In this document: one piece after another, positions 7,404 to 14,423 of the stretch
Layout of the letters: each line of letters begins with the position of its first letter
Numbering within the stretch: position 1 is the stretch's first letter
DNA from: an uncultured Methylococcaceae bacterium
GTDB taxonomy: Bacteria > Pseudomonadota > Gammaproteobacteria > Methylococcales > Methylomonadaceae
Direction of reading: 5' to 3'
NCBI GenBank assembly: GCA_903928685.1
Contig: CAIYRS010000061.1
Coordinates: 1 to 34,613, forward strand
DNA: 34,613 nucleotides
Translations under genes and position numbers: made by a program
Notes under the pieces: model-generated
What the model saw: only the letters and a program-made list of their open reading frames with translations
Told to the model about the DNA's origin: nothing
The model's database searches: none

Positions 7404-8474
7404 TTATAACACATCCAAAATAGCACGTTTAACCGCATCCAAATCGGCTTCGATAGTCACAGGTTGGGTATCTGCACATTGTTTCATGGCAATTTCGGGA
7501 TCTTTAATGCCGTTGCCTGTTAATGTGCAAACAATGGTGCTGCCTTCTGGGATTTTTCCGGTACTGATGTCGTGCAAAGCACCTGCCAATGATGTCGCCG
7601 ATGCGGGTTCACAAAACACGCCTTCGAATTGCGACAACATTTTTTGCGCAGCCAAAATTTGTTCATCGCTAAATTTATCAAACCAACCGCCGGATTCTTT
7701 CTGTACCGCCCAAGCCAAATCCCACGATTGCGGGTTGCCGATACGGATAGCAGTCGCTAAGGTTTCTGGGTTTTCTATAGCATGTCCGGCAACAAATGGT
7801 GCAGCGCCTGCGGCTTGATAACCACACATGACTGGGCGGTTACCGCAAACCCGTTCGGTCGCGTATTCTTTATAGCCTTTCCAATAAGCGGTGATGTTGC
7901 CCGCATTGCCAACGGGTAAGCAATGGAAATCCGGTGCAAAACCCAGTTCATCAACAATTTCAAAGGCAGCGGTTTTTTGGCCTTCAATACGGAATGGGTT
8001 GATGGAGTTAACAATCGTCACTGGCGCAAGCTCGGCGACTTCTTTCACTAAGGCCATGCCTTTATCGAAATTGCCATTGATTTGGATAATTTTGGCATCG
8101 TACATTAAAGTTTGCGCCAATTTGCCCAAGGCAATTTTGCCTTCAGGAATCAACACAAAGGCTTTGATGCCCGCCCGTACCGCGTAAGCAGCGGCAGCGG
8201 CTGAGGTATTGCCCGTCGATGCACAGATAATCGCTTGGCTACCCGCTTCCACCGCTTTGGTGACAGCCATGGTCATACCACGGTCTTTAAAAGAACCGGT
8301 AGGATTCAAACCTTCAAATTTCACATAAATAGTGACATCTTTACCGATTAATTTCGGGATGTTTTGCAGTTGGATTAACGGCGTATTGCCTTCGCCCAAA
8401 CTGATAATGCGGGTGTCTGCACTAACTGGCAGGCGTGAGCGGTAGCGTTCAATAAGTCCGGTGTAACGGGTCAT
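7404..8474 (-). CDS. thrC: Threonine synthase
   Basis: A 356-residue fold-type II PLP enzyme that converts O-phosphohomoserine to threonine, the last step of threonine synthesis. The PLP lysine is K63 in N-P-T-G-S-F-K-D-R-G-M, S-T-G-N-T-S-A-A-A-A-A-Y-A is the substrate loop, and G-N-A-G-N-I-T-A binds the PLP phosphate. The length fits the shorter class of threonine synthases. AGGA precedes the ATG. It is the distal gene of an alaC-hom-thrC order on the minus strand, but a toxin-antitoxin pair now lies between it and hom. Confidence 0.94.
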   Translation of the reverse strand: MTRYTGLIERYRSRLPVSADTRIISLGEGNTPLIQLQNIPKLIGKDVTIYVKFEGLNPTGSFKDRGMTMAVTKAVEAGSQAIICASTGNTSAAAAAYAVRAGIKAFVLIPEGKIALGKLAQTLMYDAKIIQINGNFDKGMALVKEVAELAPVTIVNSINPFRIEGQKTAAFEIVDELGFAPDFHCLPVGNAGNITAYWKGYKEYATERVCGNRPVMCGYQAAGAAPFVAGHAIENPETLATAIRIGNPQSWDLAWAVQKESGGWFDKFSDEQILAAQKMLSQFEGVFCEPASATSLAGALHDISTGKIPEGSTIVCTLTGNGIKDPEIAMKQCADTQPVTIEADLDAVKRAILDVL

Positions 8475-8496
8475 AGGGAATCCTGTGGTTTTATTT

Positions 8497-8901
8497 TTAT
8501 AAAAGTATCAATTTAAATTCATTAATAGAAAGCACCGTGAGCTTTGGAAACTCAACTATTTTCAATTCATTAAAATGCTTATCTTCGGTCACCACAAAAT
8601 CTGCATTACCAGCAATAGCACAATCTACAAATTTGTTGTCGTCTTTATCAGCGTTAATCAACTGCCATTTATAGTAAATGTCTTGTTTATGCACACTGGG
8701 TAAGGTAATTAACATTTCAACAATATTATGAGCAATCATTGGCGTGGTTTTGCGCGCCAATATTTCAGCGTATTCGCCCAATATGTCGTTACTGATGATT
8801 AACTCAAATTGCCCAGCTAAAAGTGCGTCGAAGATAATGCGAAAAGGCGATTTTTTGGGCAGCGATACCAATAAAATATTGGTGTCTAACACTACCCTCA
8901 T
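8497..8901 (-). CDS. PIN-domain toxin (TIGR00305-like)
   Basis: A 134-residue PIN-fold ribonuclease. V-L-D-T-N-I-L-L (D5 onward) supplies the first acidic residue and E44 of G-E-Y-A-E-I-L falls where the family has a glutamate. D-K-D-D-N-K-F-V-D-C-A-I and A-D-F-V-V-T-E-D provide the remaining acidic cluster. The catalytic set for metal-dependent RNA cleavage looks complete. It matches the 'putative toxin-antitoxin system toxin, PIN family' group, distinct from classic VapC. Its ATG overlaps the antitoxin stop as ATGA. It is placed between hom and thrC. Confidence 0.85.
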   Translation of the reverse strand: MRVVLDTNILLVSLPKKSPFRIIFDALLAGQFELIISNDILGEYAEILARKTTPMIAHNIVEMLITLPSVHKQDIYYKWQLINADKDDNKFVDCAIAGNADFVVTEDKHFNELKIVEFPKLTVLSINEFKLILL

Positions 8902-9128
8902 TGCGGTTCATAAGGTGTTCTTAAATGCTCACTAAGCCATTTTTCAATGGTTGTTTCATTCCAGGAATGCTCTTCCCAGAGTTTGTCCATTTCCTGAGTC
9001 GCTTTATCCGCAAAATAATTGGCCAGCATGTTTTTAATATCCAATAGCTGTTCATCACTAGGCTGGTAACTAAAAATTTTTAGCAATTCCAGTTGCAGTG
9101 AAGTCAATTTTTGCGGTTGCGGATTCAT
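8898..9128 (-). CDS. Probable antitoxin of the PIN toxin
   Basis: A 76-residue, mostly helical and acidic protein encoded immediately before the PIN toxin with a four-base overlap. The segments S-L-Q-L-E-L-L-K-I-F-S-Y and D-E-Q-L-L-D-I-K-N-M-L-A-N-Y-F-A-D-K-A and the W-x-E-x-x-W-N-E-x-x-x-E-x-W-L-x-E-H-x-R-x-P tail recur in small proteins paired with this PIN group. It should bind and block the toxin. No classical DNA-binding motif is obvious, so autoregulation cannot be claimed. Confidence 0.75.
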   Translation of the reverse strand: MNPQPQKLTSLQLELLKIFSYQPSDEQLLDIKNMLANYFADKATQEMDKLWEEHSWNETTIEKWLSEHLRTPYEPQ

Positions 9129-9167
9129 GGCGACTCTTTAATATTCAGTAAATTTGTGGGTAATAAT

Positions 9168-10478
9168 TTATCCCAGCGTCTCAAGCCGAATCCTACATAC
9201 CTTGCCGCTGACCGTACTCAAAGCTTCTATTGCAACAATCGCTGCGTTCATTTCTTGCTCTAAGGTGATTTGTGTCAACAAAATAATTGGCACCGCAGTT
9301 TCACCTTTTAAAGGTTCTTTTTGGATGATGGCTTCAATGCTGATGTTGTGGCTCGCCAAAATGCGGGTGACATCTGCCAGCACGCCCGGTTTGTCTTCAG
9401 CATTCAGACGTAAATAGTAAGCGGTTTTAATGCGCTCTGCTGCCAACACGGGAATATCTGCCAAGGCATCCGCTTGGAAAGCCAAATGCGGTACACGGTT
9501 TTCAGGGTCAGACGTTAATGCCCGTACCACGTCGATCACATCGGCAACCACCGCTGAAGCGGTCGGTTCTGCACCTGCGCCCGCACCGTAATACAAACTT
9601 GGGCCAACTGCATCGCCTTTTACCAATACCGCATTCATAACGCCGTTGACATTAGCAATCAACCTGCGTTCTGGAATTAAGGTGGGGTGTACCCGCAATT
9701 CAATGCCTTCTGCGGTTTTGCGCGCAATACCCAGATGCTTAATGCGATAACCCAGTTGTTCCGCGTATTCAACATCGGTGCGGGTAATCTGGGTGATGCC
9801 TTCGGTATAGACTTTTTCAAACTGTAAAGGGATGCCAAAAGCGATAGATGCCAAGATAGTCAATTTGTGGGCCGCGTCTATGCCTTCAACGTCGAAAGTC
9901 GGATCGGCTTCGGCATAACCTAAGGCTTGGGCTTCAGCCAAAACATCGGCAAAATCGCGGCCTTTGTCACGCATTTCGGTAAGGATGAAATTACCTGTGC
10001 CGTTGATAATGCCAGCCAACCATTGAATTTGGTTGCCGCTTAAGCCTTCACGAATAGCTTTGATAATGGGAATACCGCCTGCAACTGCCGCTTCAAAAGC
10101 GACGATTACGCCTTTTTCACTGGCTTTGGCAAAAATTTCATTGCCATGTAAGGCAATTAAAGATTTGTTGGCAGTGACCACATGTTTGCCATTAGCAATC
10201 GCGGTCAGCACCATGTCTTTTACTGCGCCAGCACCGCCGATTAATTCCAAAACAATGTCGATTTCTGGATCATTAATGATGTCCATCGGATCATTGGTGA
10301 GGGTAATGCCTTCGGTATTGCAAATGCGTGGTTTGGCTAAATCTTTTGCCGACGCACGGGTAATGACTATATCCCGACCAGCTCTACGGGCAATTTCAGC
10401 CGCATTGCGCGTTAACACATTGACCGTACCGCCACCGACAGTACCTAAACCTAATATGCCCACTTTTATTGGTTTCAA
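9168..10478 (-). CDS. hom: Homoserine dehydrogenase
   Basis: A 436-residue enzyme that reduces aspartate semialdehyde to homoserine with NAD(P)H, the branch point to threonine and methionine. The Rossmann motif G-L-G-T-V-G-G-G-T-V (residues 10-19), the catalytic-domain segment N-G-T-G-N-F-I-L-T and a C-terminal ACT domain (from about 350, L-N-A-E-D-K-P-G-V-L-A-D-V) that usually gives threonine feedback control are all present. The start codon is TTG (10476-10478), preceded by a well-placed GGAG; no in-frame ATG lies upstream before a TAG stop. It is 48 bases after alaC and belongs to the same probable operon. Confidence 0.95.
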   Translation of the reverse strand: MKPIKVGILGLGTVGGGTVNVLTRNAAEIARRAGRDIVITRASAKDLAKPRICNTEGITLTNDPMDIINDPEIDIVLELIGGAGAVKDMVLTAIANGKHVVTANKSLIALHGNEIFAKASEKGVIVAFEAAVAGGIPIIKAIREGLSGNQIQWLAGIINGTGNFILTEMRDKGRDFADVLAEAQALGYAEADPTFDVEGIDAAHKLTILASIAFGIPLQFEKVYTEGITQITRTDVEYAEQLGYRIKHLGIARKTAEGIELRVHPTLIPERRLIANVNGVMNAVLVKGDAVGPSLYYGAGAGAEPTASAVVADVIDVVRALTSDPENRVPHLAFQADALADIPVLAAERIKTAYYLRLNAEDKPGVLADVTRILASHNISIEAIIQKEPLKGETAVPIILLTQITLEQEMNAAIVAIEALSTVSGKVCRIRLETLG

Positions 10479-10526
10479 AGCAAACTCCAGCTAAAAATAA
10501 TATTTTTTGGTATGCAAGCCGACATG

Positions 10527-11717
10527 TTATTGGCCTTGCTTTTCGTCTTTTTTCATCATGGCGCGGATGCCACGAATGGCTTGGCGGGTGCGGTGCTCAT
10601 TTTCAATCAAGCCAAAACGCACATGGTCATCACCGTATTGACCAAAGCCAATACCTGGGGCAACCGCCACTTTCGCTTCCAACAACAGTTTTTTAGAAAA
10701 CTCCAGCGAACCCATTTCCAGATACGGCTCAGGAATTTTCGCCCAAACAAACATGGTCGCCTTGGGTTTTTCAACAGGCCAGCCGATAGAATTCAGGCCT
10801 TCACACAAGACATCACGGCGTTTGCAATACATGTCGGCAATTTCGGCGACACAGTCTTGCGGGCCTTCCAGCGCAGCAATCGCGGCGATTTGTATGGGCG
10901 TAAACGTACCGTAATCCAAATACGATTTAATCCGCGCCAACGCCGACACCAATTCTTTGTTGCCGCACATAAAGCCAACCCGCCAGCCCGGCATATTGTA
11001 ACTTTTGGACATGGAGAAAAATTCTACGGCAATGTCCTTTGCGCCTTCCACTTGCAGGATAGATGGGGCTTTGTAGCCATCAAAAACAATATCGACGTAA
11101 GCAATATCATGCACCACCCAAATGCTATGTTCTTTTGCCAAGGCGATGATTTTTTCAAAGAAATCCAATTCCACACATTGGCTAGTAGGGTTGCCTGGAA
11201 AATTCAGGATCAACATTTTCGGCTTAGGCCACGATTCCACGATGGCTTTACGCAGCTCTTCAAAAAAATCCACACCCGGAATTAATGGCACATGGCGCAA
11301 ATCAGCGCCCGCAATCACCACGCCATACGGATGGATGGGATAAGCAGGATTCGGCACTAACACTACATCCCCAGGCCCTAAGGTGGCTAAAGCCAAATGC
11401 GCCAAACCTTCTTTTGAGCCAATGGTGACTATGGCTTCCGATTCCATATCCAAATCGACATCGTAACGGGTTTTATACCAATTACAGATCGCACGTCTTA
11501 ATCGAGGAATACCTTTCGACATGGAATAGCGATGAGTATCTTCGCGCAAGGTCGCTTCAACCATTTTATCGACAATATGCTTTGGCGTAGGCTGATCGGG
11601 ATTGCCCATACCAAAATCAATAATGTCTTCCCCCGCCGCCCGTGCTTTGGCTTTTAGTTCGTTAACAATATTAAAAACGTAAGGTGGTAAACGACTTATT
11701 CGGTGAAATTGTTCCAT
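10527..11717 (-). CDS. alaC: Alanine-type aminotransferase, AlaC family
   Basis: A 396-residue fold-type I PLP aminotransferase. The PLP lysine is K238 in S-M-S-K-S-Y-N-M, the aspartate that contacts the pyridine nitrogen is D204 in V-V-H-D-I-A-Y, and the P-N-P-A-Y-P and N-F-P-G-N-P-T-S loops are conserved. The N-terminus with L-P-P-Y-V-F and D-F-G-M-G-N-P-D matches AlaC (YfdZ), which makes alanine from pyruvate and glutamate. In many beta- and gammaproteobacteria this gene precedes hom and thrC, as here. Other substrates of this subclass cannot be excluded. Confidence 0.9.
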   Translation of the reverse strand: MEQFHRISRLPPYVFNIVNELKAKARAAGEDIIDFGMGNPDQPTPKHIVDKMVEATLREDTHRYSMSKGIPRLRRAICNWYKTRYDVDLDMESEAIVTIGSKEGLAHLALATLGPGDVVLVPNPAYPIHPYGVVIAGADLRHVPLIPGVDFFEELRKAIVESWPKPKMLILNFPGNPTSQCVELDFFEKIIALAKEHSIWVVHDIAYVDIVFDGYKAPSILQVEGAKDIAVEFFSMSKSYNMPGWRVGFMCGNKELVSALARIKSYLDYGTFTPIQIAAIAALEGPQDCVAEIADMYCKRRDVLCEGLNSIGWPVEKPKATMFVWAKIPEPYLEMGSLEFSKKLLLEAKVAVAPGIGFGQYGDDHVRFGLIENEHRTRQAIRGIRAMMKKDEKQGQ

Positions 11718-11766
11718 TAACAGCTCTTAGCCAATCAATCTATGGGGGGAATTAAAAAAACTGTTT

Positions 11767-11795
11767 AAGGTACTGTTGGAAAAAAAATATGTCAA
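11767..11795 (-). promoter_or_regulatory. Possible promoter of the alaC-hom-thrC block
   Basis: On the minus strand a perfect -35 box TTGACA (11790-11795) is followed after 17 bases by TACCTT (11767-11772), a poor -10. It lies 50-78 bases upstream of the alaC start. The -35 match and the spacing are good but the -10 matches only three of six positions, so this is a suggestion only. No attenuator or riboswitch is visible in the leader. Confidence 0.3.
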
Positions 11796-11927
11796 ATATT
11801 AACGCTTCCCGCAAATACCCAAATCATCTAATCAAACCACGCTTTGCTACCTTTATTGTTGGTTGACAGTAGCATAGGCAGTATTTTCAGCAACCAAAGC
11901 CTATAAAATAAATTTACTTAGACATGG

Positions 11928-13007
11928 TTAACGGGCGAAGGCAGCATCGGCGATTGCCGAAAAGCTATCAACATCCTCAACCGCCGCTGCCGCACGCCGA
12001 ATCAACTCCAAATTGCTGGACAAGTCCATCATGCCGCCTATCGACAACGTCATCAGCATCGCTTCAAACGGGTAAGCCAGATGCAGCCGATAGCGTTGCC
12101 ATAAATGCTCAAAATCAACAACAACACCTTGCTGCTGTAAAACATGCCGATAGGTTTCTAGCAACTGCCGCTCATGGAGGCGACGGGTTTCTGGGCTAAC
12201 TGCCGTCGCCAAAAAATACGCTATATCGCTGATGCCCTCACCGCCACGAACCAATTGCCAATCCAAAAATCCTGGCTGGTTTTGTTGCCAAAACAAATTG
12301 CCGGGATGGCAATCATGATGTACCAAGGTCTGAATGCCTTGGCCCATAAACGCCATCACCCGATTGCGTTGCTGTGCATAGCGGATAGCCAATTTCTGCA
12401 AAGGCTTGGCTATCAACTGCCCAGCCCGTTGTAAACCGCGTTTCATCAATGGCTCAGCCAATATTGAACCCAAGTGCTGCTCAGCTTTCAGGCCACTGCC
12501 AGCTAACCAACGATAACCCGGATTATCATCTAGCTTCCCCCAAAAATGACCATGGAAACGCGCCAACTGCTCCACTACCAGCGCAGCTTGCGGCAAACTT
12601 AAAACATCGCAGGAATGCCCAGGAATGCCACCGGACGCTTCAATATCCGCTAAAACCAAAGTGGAGCCTTTAATAAAGTGACTTTGAGCGGCAAGCACCG
12701 TTGGCAAAGCTAACGGCACAGTTGCAGCAATATGTTTATAAAACAACACTTCCTTATGCAACAATTGCGGCAAAGCGGTAATTAACCGCGCCCGCCAATT
12801 TAATGACGGTAATTTCACAAACCATTGTCGTGGGATATGTTCAGGGGCATTGTGGTTAACAGCAACACGGACACGGGTTGTCGTGCCGACATCAACATCC
12901 GTTATTGCAATTTTTTTTACTTGATAGCCAAGGCCTTGCTTGTTAACAACGGCCTGAGCCCACGTCGTCGTCAACACGTTTGGGTGGCTGGCAATAATGA
13001 TAGGCAT
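11928..13007 (-). CDS. Aminoglycoside-phosphotransferase/EcKinase-like kinase
   Basis: A 359-residue protein of the small-molecule kinase fold (APH / ecdysteroid-kinase-like). The Brenner-type catalytic loop H-H-D-C-H-P-G-N-L-F-W (H230-W240, with D232 and N237) and the metal-binding F-L-D-W-Q (D249) are intact, as is the N-lobe lysine region W-F-V-K-L-P (61-66). A typical D-I-A-Y-F-L segment (261-266) follows. The substrate is unknown; members of this group phosphorylate diverse alcohols, and resistance should not be assumed. Only a weak ribosome-binding site precedes 13007. A MITE-like repeat begins 20 bases upstream of the start, so its promoter may lie in or beyond that repeat. Confidence 0.8.
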   Translation of the reverse strand: MPIIIASHPNVLTTTWAQAVVNKQGLGYQVKKIAITDVDVGTTTRVRVAVNHNAPEHIPRQWFVKLPSLNWRARLITALPQLLHKEVLFYKHIAATVPLALPTVLAAQSHFIKGSTLVLADIEASGGIPGHSCDVLSLPQAALVVEQLARFHGHFWGKLDDNPGYRWLAGSGLKAEQHLGSILAEPLMKRGLQRAGQLIAKPLQKLAIRYAQQRNRVMAFMGQGIQTLVHHDCHPGNLFWQQNQPGFLDWQLVRGGEGISDIAYFLATAVSPETRRLHERQLLETYRHVLQQQGVVVDFEHLWQRYRLHLAYPFEAMLMTLSIGGMMDLSSNLELIRRAAAAVEDVDSFSAIADAAFAR

Positions 13008-13026
13008 GATAAGTTACCGAAATCTA

Positions 13027-13216
13027 AGAACGTGTTTTAACGGCTGCTACGCGGTTCGATTGCGGCGTTGCGCGGTGCTCGAAATCCTCATGTACTACAG
13101 TACACTCCGGTTTCTCCGCTCCGTGCGCCTCGGCAATAGCTCCTGCATTGCTCTACCTTCTGCATCCATGCAGGCGTTGCACTCAAACCGCTCGCCACGC
13201 TTTTAAAACACGTTCT
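13027..13216. repeat. MITE-like element, 190 bp, with 14-bp terminal inverted repeats
   Basis: The ends AGAACGTGTTTTAA (13027-13040) and TTAAAACACGTTCT (13203-13216) are perfect inverted repeats. Inside are a GTACTACAGTAC palindrome (about 13094-13105), a TGCATCCATGCA hairpin, and GC-rich subterminal blocks (13041-13074 and 13173-13200) that are partly complementary. No protein is encoded. Size, ends and internal structure fit a non-autonomous transposable element or a large REP-like unit. The right end overlaps the stop codon of the adjacent GIY-YIG gene. No clear target duplication was found. Confidence 0.7.
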
Positions 13217-13487
13217 AAACGTGACTATGTCGTAAACCATTAGCTTCAGAGGCAATCAACAGCCATTTTTGTTCCCGGCTTAGGCTTTTTATCGCTATTT
13301 CGCGTTTGCTGGCGGTACTACGATTGTGGCCTGATTCCACATACAACAGCGTTTTTGGCTGCCTGCCGCGAAAATACTTAGCGCCTTTTTGCTGCTGATG
13401 CTGCTCAAAGCGTCTGGACACTGCTGTAGTGATGCCTGTATAAAGCGAGTTATCCGAACACAAAATGATATAAACACACCAATTCAT
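13215..13487 (-). CDS. GIY-YIG domain protein (UPF0213-like)
   Basis: A 90-residue single-domain GIY-YIG protein. V-Y-I-I-L-C-S-D-N-S-L-Y-T-G-I-T gives the GIY...YIG-type motif in its usual bacterial variant, followed by R-R-F-E-Q-H, K-G-A-K-Y-F-R-G-R and a C-terminal K-R-E-I-A-I-K-S-L-S-R-E-Q-K. Members are putative small nucleases of unknown role. The start is set at the ATG 13485-13487, where family similarity begins; an upstream ATG at 13538 would overlap the divergent gene. The TAG stop (13215-13217) is shared with the edge of the repeat, so the last few residues may not be the original ones. Confidence 0.82.
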   Translation of the reverse strand: MNWCVYIILCSDNSLYTGITTAVSRRFEQHQQQKGAKYFRGRQPKTLLYVESGHNRSTASKREIAIKSLSREQKWLLIASEANGLRHSHV

Positions 13488-13514
13488 AGTGAGATTAACA
13501 AGGGGTTGTAAAAC

Positions 13515-13982
13515 ATGACTGAGCCAACGGAACAACAACTTATAGAGAAACCGATGCTAGGCTGGCGTGAGTGGGCGGCCTTACCGGAATTGAATATCAG
13601 CCAAATAAAAGCCAAAGTTGATACTGGTGCACGCTCTTCGGCTTTACACGCATTTGCGATCGACCCTTACAAAAAAGGCAAACAAGCGTGGGTAATGTTT
13701 GCCCTGCATCCTATCCAAAAAGAATCCGATACCGTGATTGAATGCCATGCTGCGGTAAAAGACCGCCGTATTGTCTCAGATTCTGGCGGTCATAAACAAC
13801 GCCGCTACGTGATAGAAACCCCGTTAATCCTTGGCGTACACACCATTAATGCAGAAATCACCCTCACCAACCGTGACAGCATGTTGTTTCGGATGTTAAT
13901 CGGGCGCACCGCCATGACCAATCGCTTTTTGATTAACGCCCAAGCATCTTATATACAAGGTAAGCCGCTGGTATCGGTTTAA
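13515..13982 (+). CDS. RimB-like retropepsin-type peptidase (PF05618)
   Basis: A 155-residue protein of the family once called ATP-dependent zinc protease. The hallmark V-D-T-G-A-R-S-S-A-L-H-A (D36 in the D-T-G triad) shows a retropepsin-like aspartic-peptidase fold. R-R-Y-V-I-E-T-P-L and the C-terminal L-I-G-R-T-A-M-T-N-R-F-L-I are also typical. Family members are often linked to RimK-type glutamate ligases; none is visible here. GGGG lies ten bases before the ATG. It is divergent from the GIY-YIG gene, 27 bases between starts. Confidence 0.85.
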   Translation: MTEPTEQQLIEKPMLGWREWAALPELNISQIKAKVDTGARSSALHAFAIDPYKKGKQAWVMFALHPIQKESDTVIECHAAVKDRRIVSDSGGHKQRRYVIETPLILGVHTINAEITLTNRDSMLFRMLIGRTAMTNRFLINAQASYIQGKPLVSV

Positions 13983-13986
13983 AGCA

Positions 13987-14302
13987 TTTGTCCACGAACG
14001 GCACGAAAAGACACGAAAAACAGCGTAAAAATAAGGCGTCAAAAAAACAGGTTTTATTTTCGTAGGGGCGAGCGGCTGCTCGCCTTGTCGCGTCAGGATT
14101 TGCTTCGGATTATTTAAAAGGCGGACAGCCGTCCGCCCCTACAGGGGAAGAATTATAGGATGTGCTGAGGTACGAAGCGCATCAATCGCGCAAGAACTCG
14201 ACAGATGCGCTTCGTACCTCAGCACATCCTATGCGTCAGCAACAGCCTAAATCAATTTCTACCCCATTACGTTCGTGCTTTTTCGTGCCGTTCGTGGACA
14301 AA
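13987..14302. repeat. Three nested inverted repeats upstream of cstA
   Basis: The stretch between the RimB-like gene and cstA is almost wholly inverted repeats. An outer 23-bp perfect pair lies at 13987-14009 and 14280-14302 (core CACGAACGGCACGAAAA). Inside, a pair with outer arms GTAGGGGCG/CGCCCCTAC (14062-14070, 14134-14142) carries two smaller hairpins. Next to it is a perfect 28-bp pair at 14155-14182 and 14205-14232 with a 22-base loop (arms include GAGGTACGAAGCGCAT). The three arm sequences are unrelated, so separate repeat families appear to have inserted in one another. The remaining 120 bases before cstA hold its probable promoter, which I cannot define. Confidence 0.85.
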
Positions 14303-14423
14303 ATCATTAAAAAACCAAACTTACAGCGCCGTTACCTAAATACAACAACTTTGTGTTTAATCCTGTAGCCTTAGTCCAATATTTCTGGATAATCCTCTCA
14401 ATTTCGACACCTGCACAAAACTT

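Noticed and set aside
10512-11285. 257-codon frame on the plus strand
   Set aside because: It lies wholly antisense to alaC, has no family features and carries the composition of a mirror frame.
11928-13007. Antibiotic-resistance aminoglycoside phosphotransferase
   Set aside because: The kinase fold is clear but nothing indicates an aminoglycoside substrate; the broader small-molecule kinase call is safer.
13987-14344. CRISPR array upstream of cstA
   Set aside because: The repeats are inverted pairs of different sequence, not regularly spaced direct repeats, and no cas gene is present.
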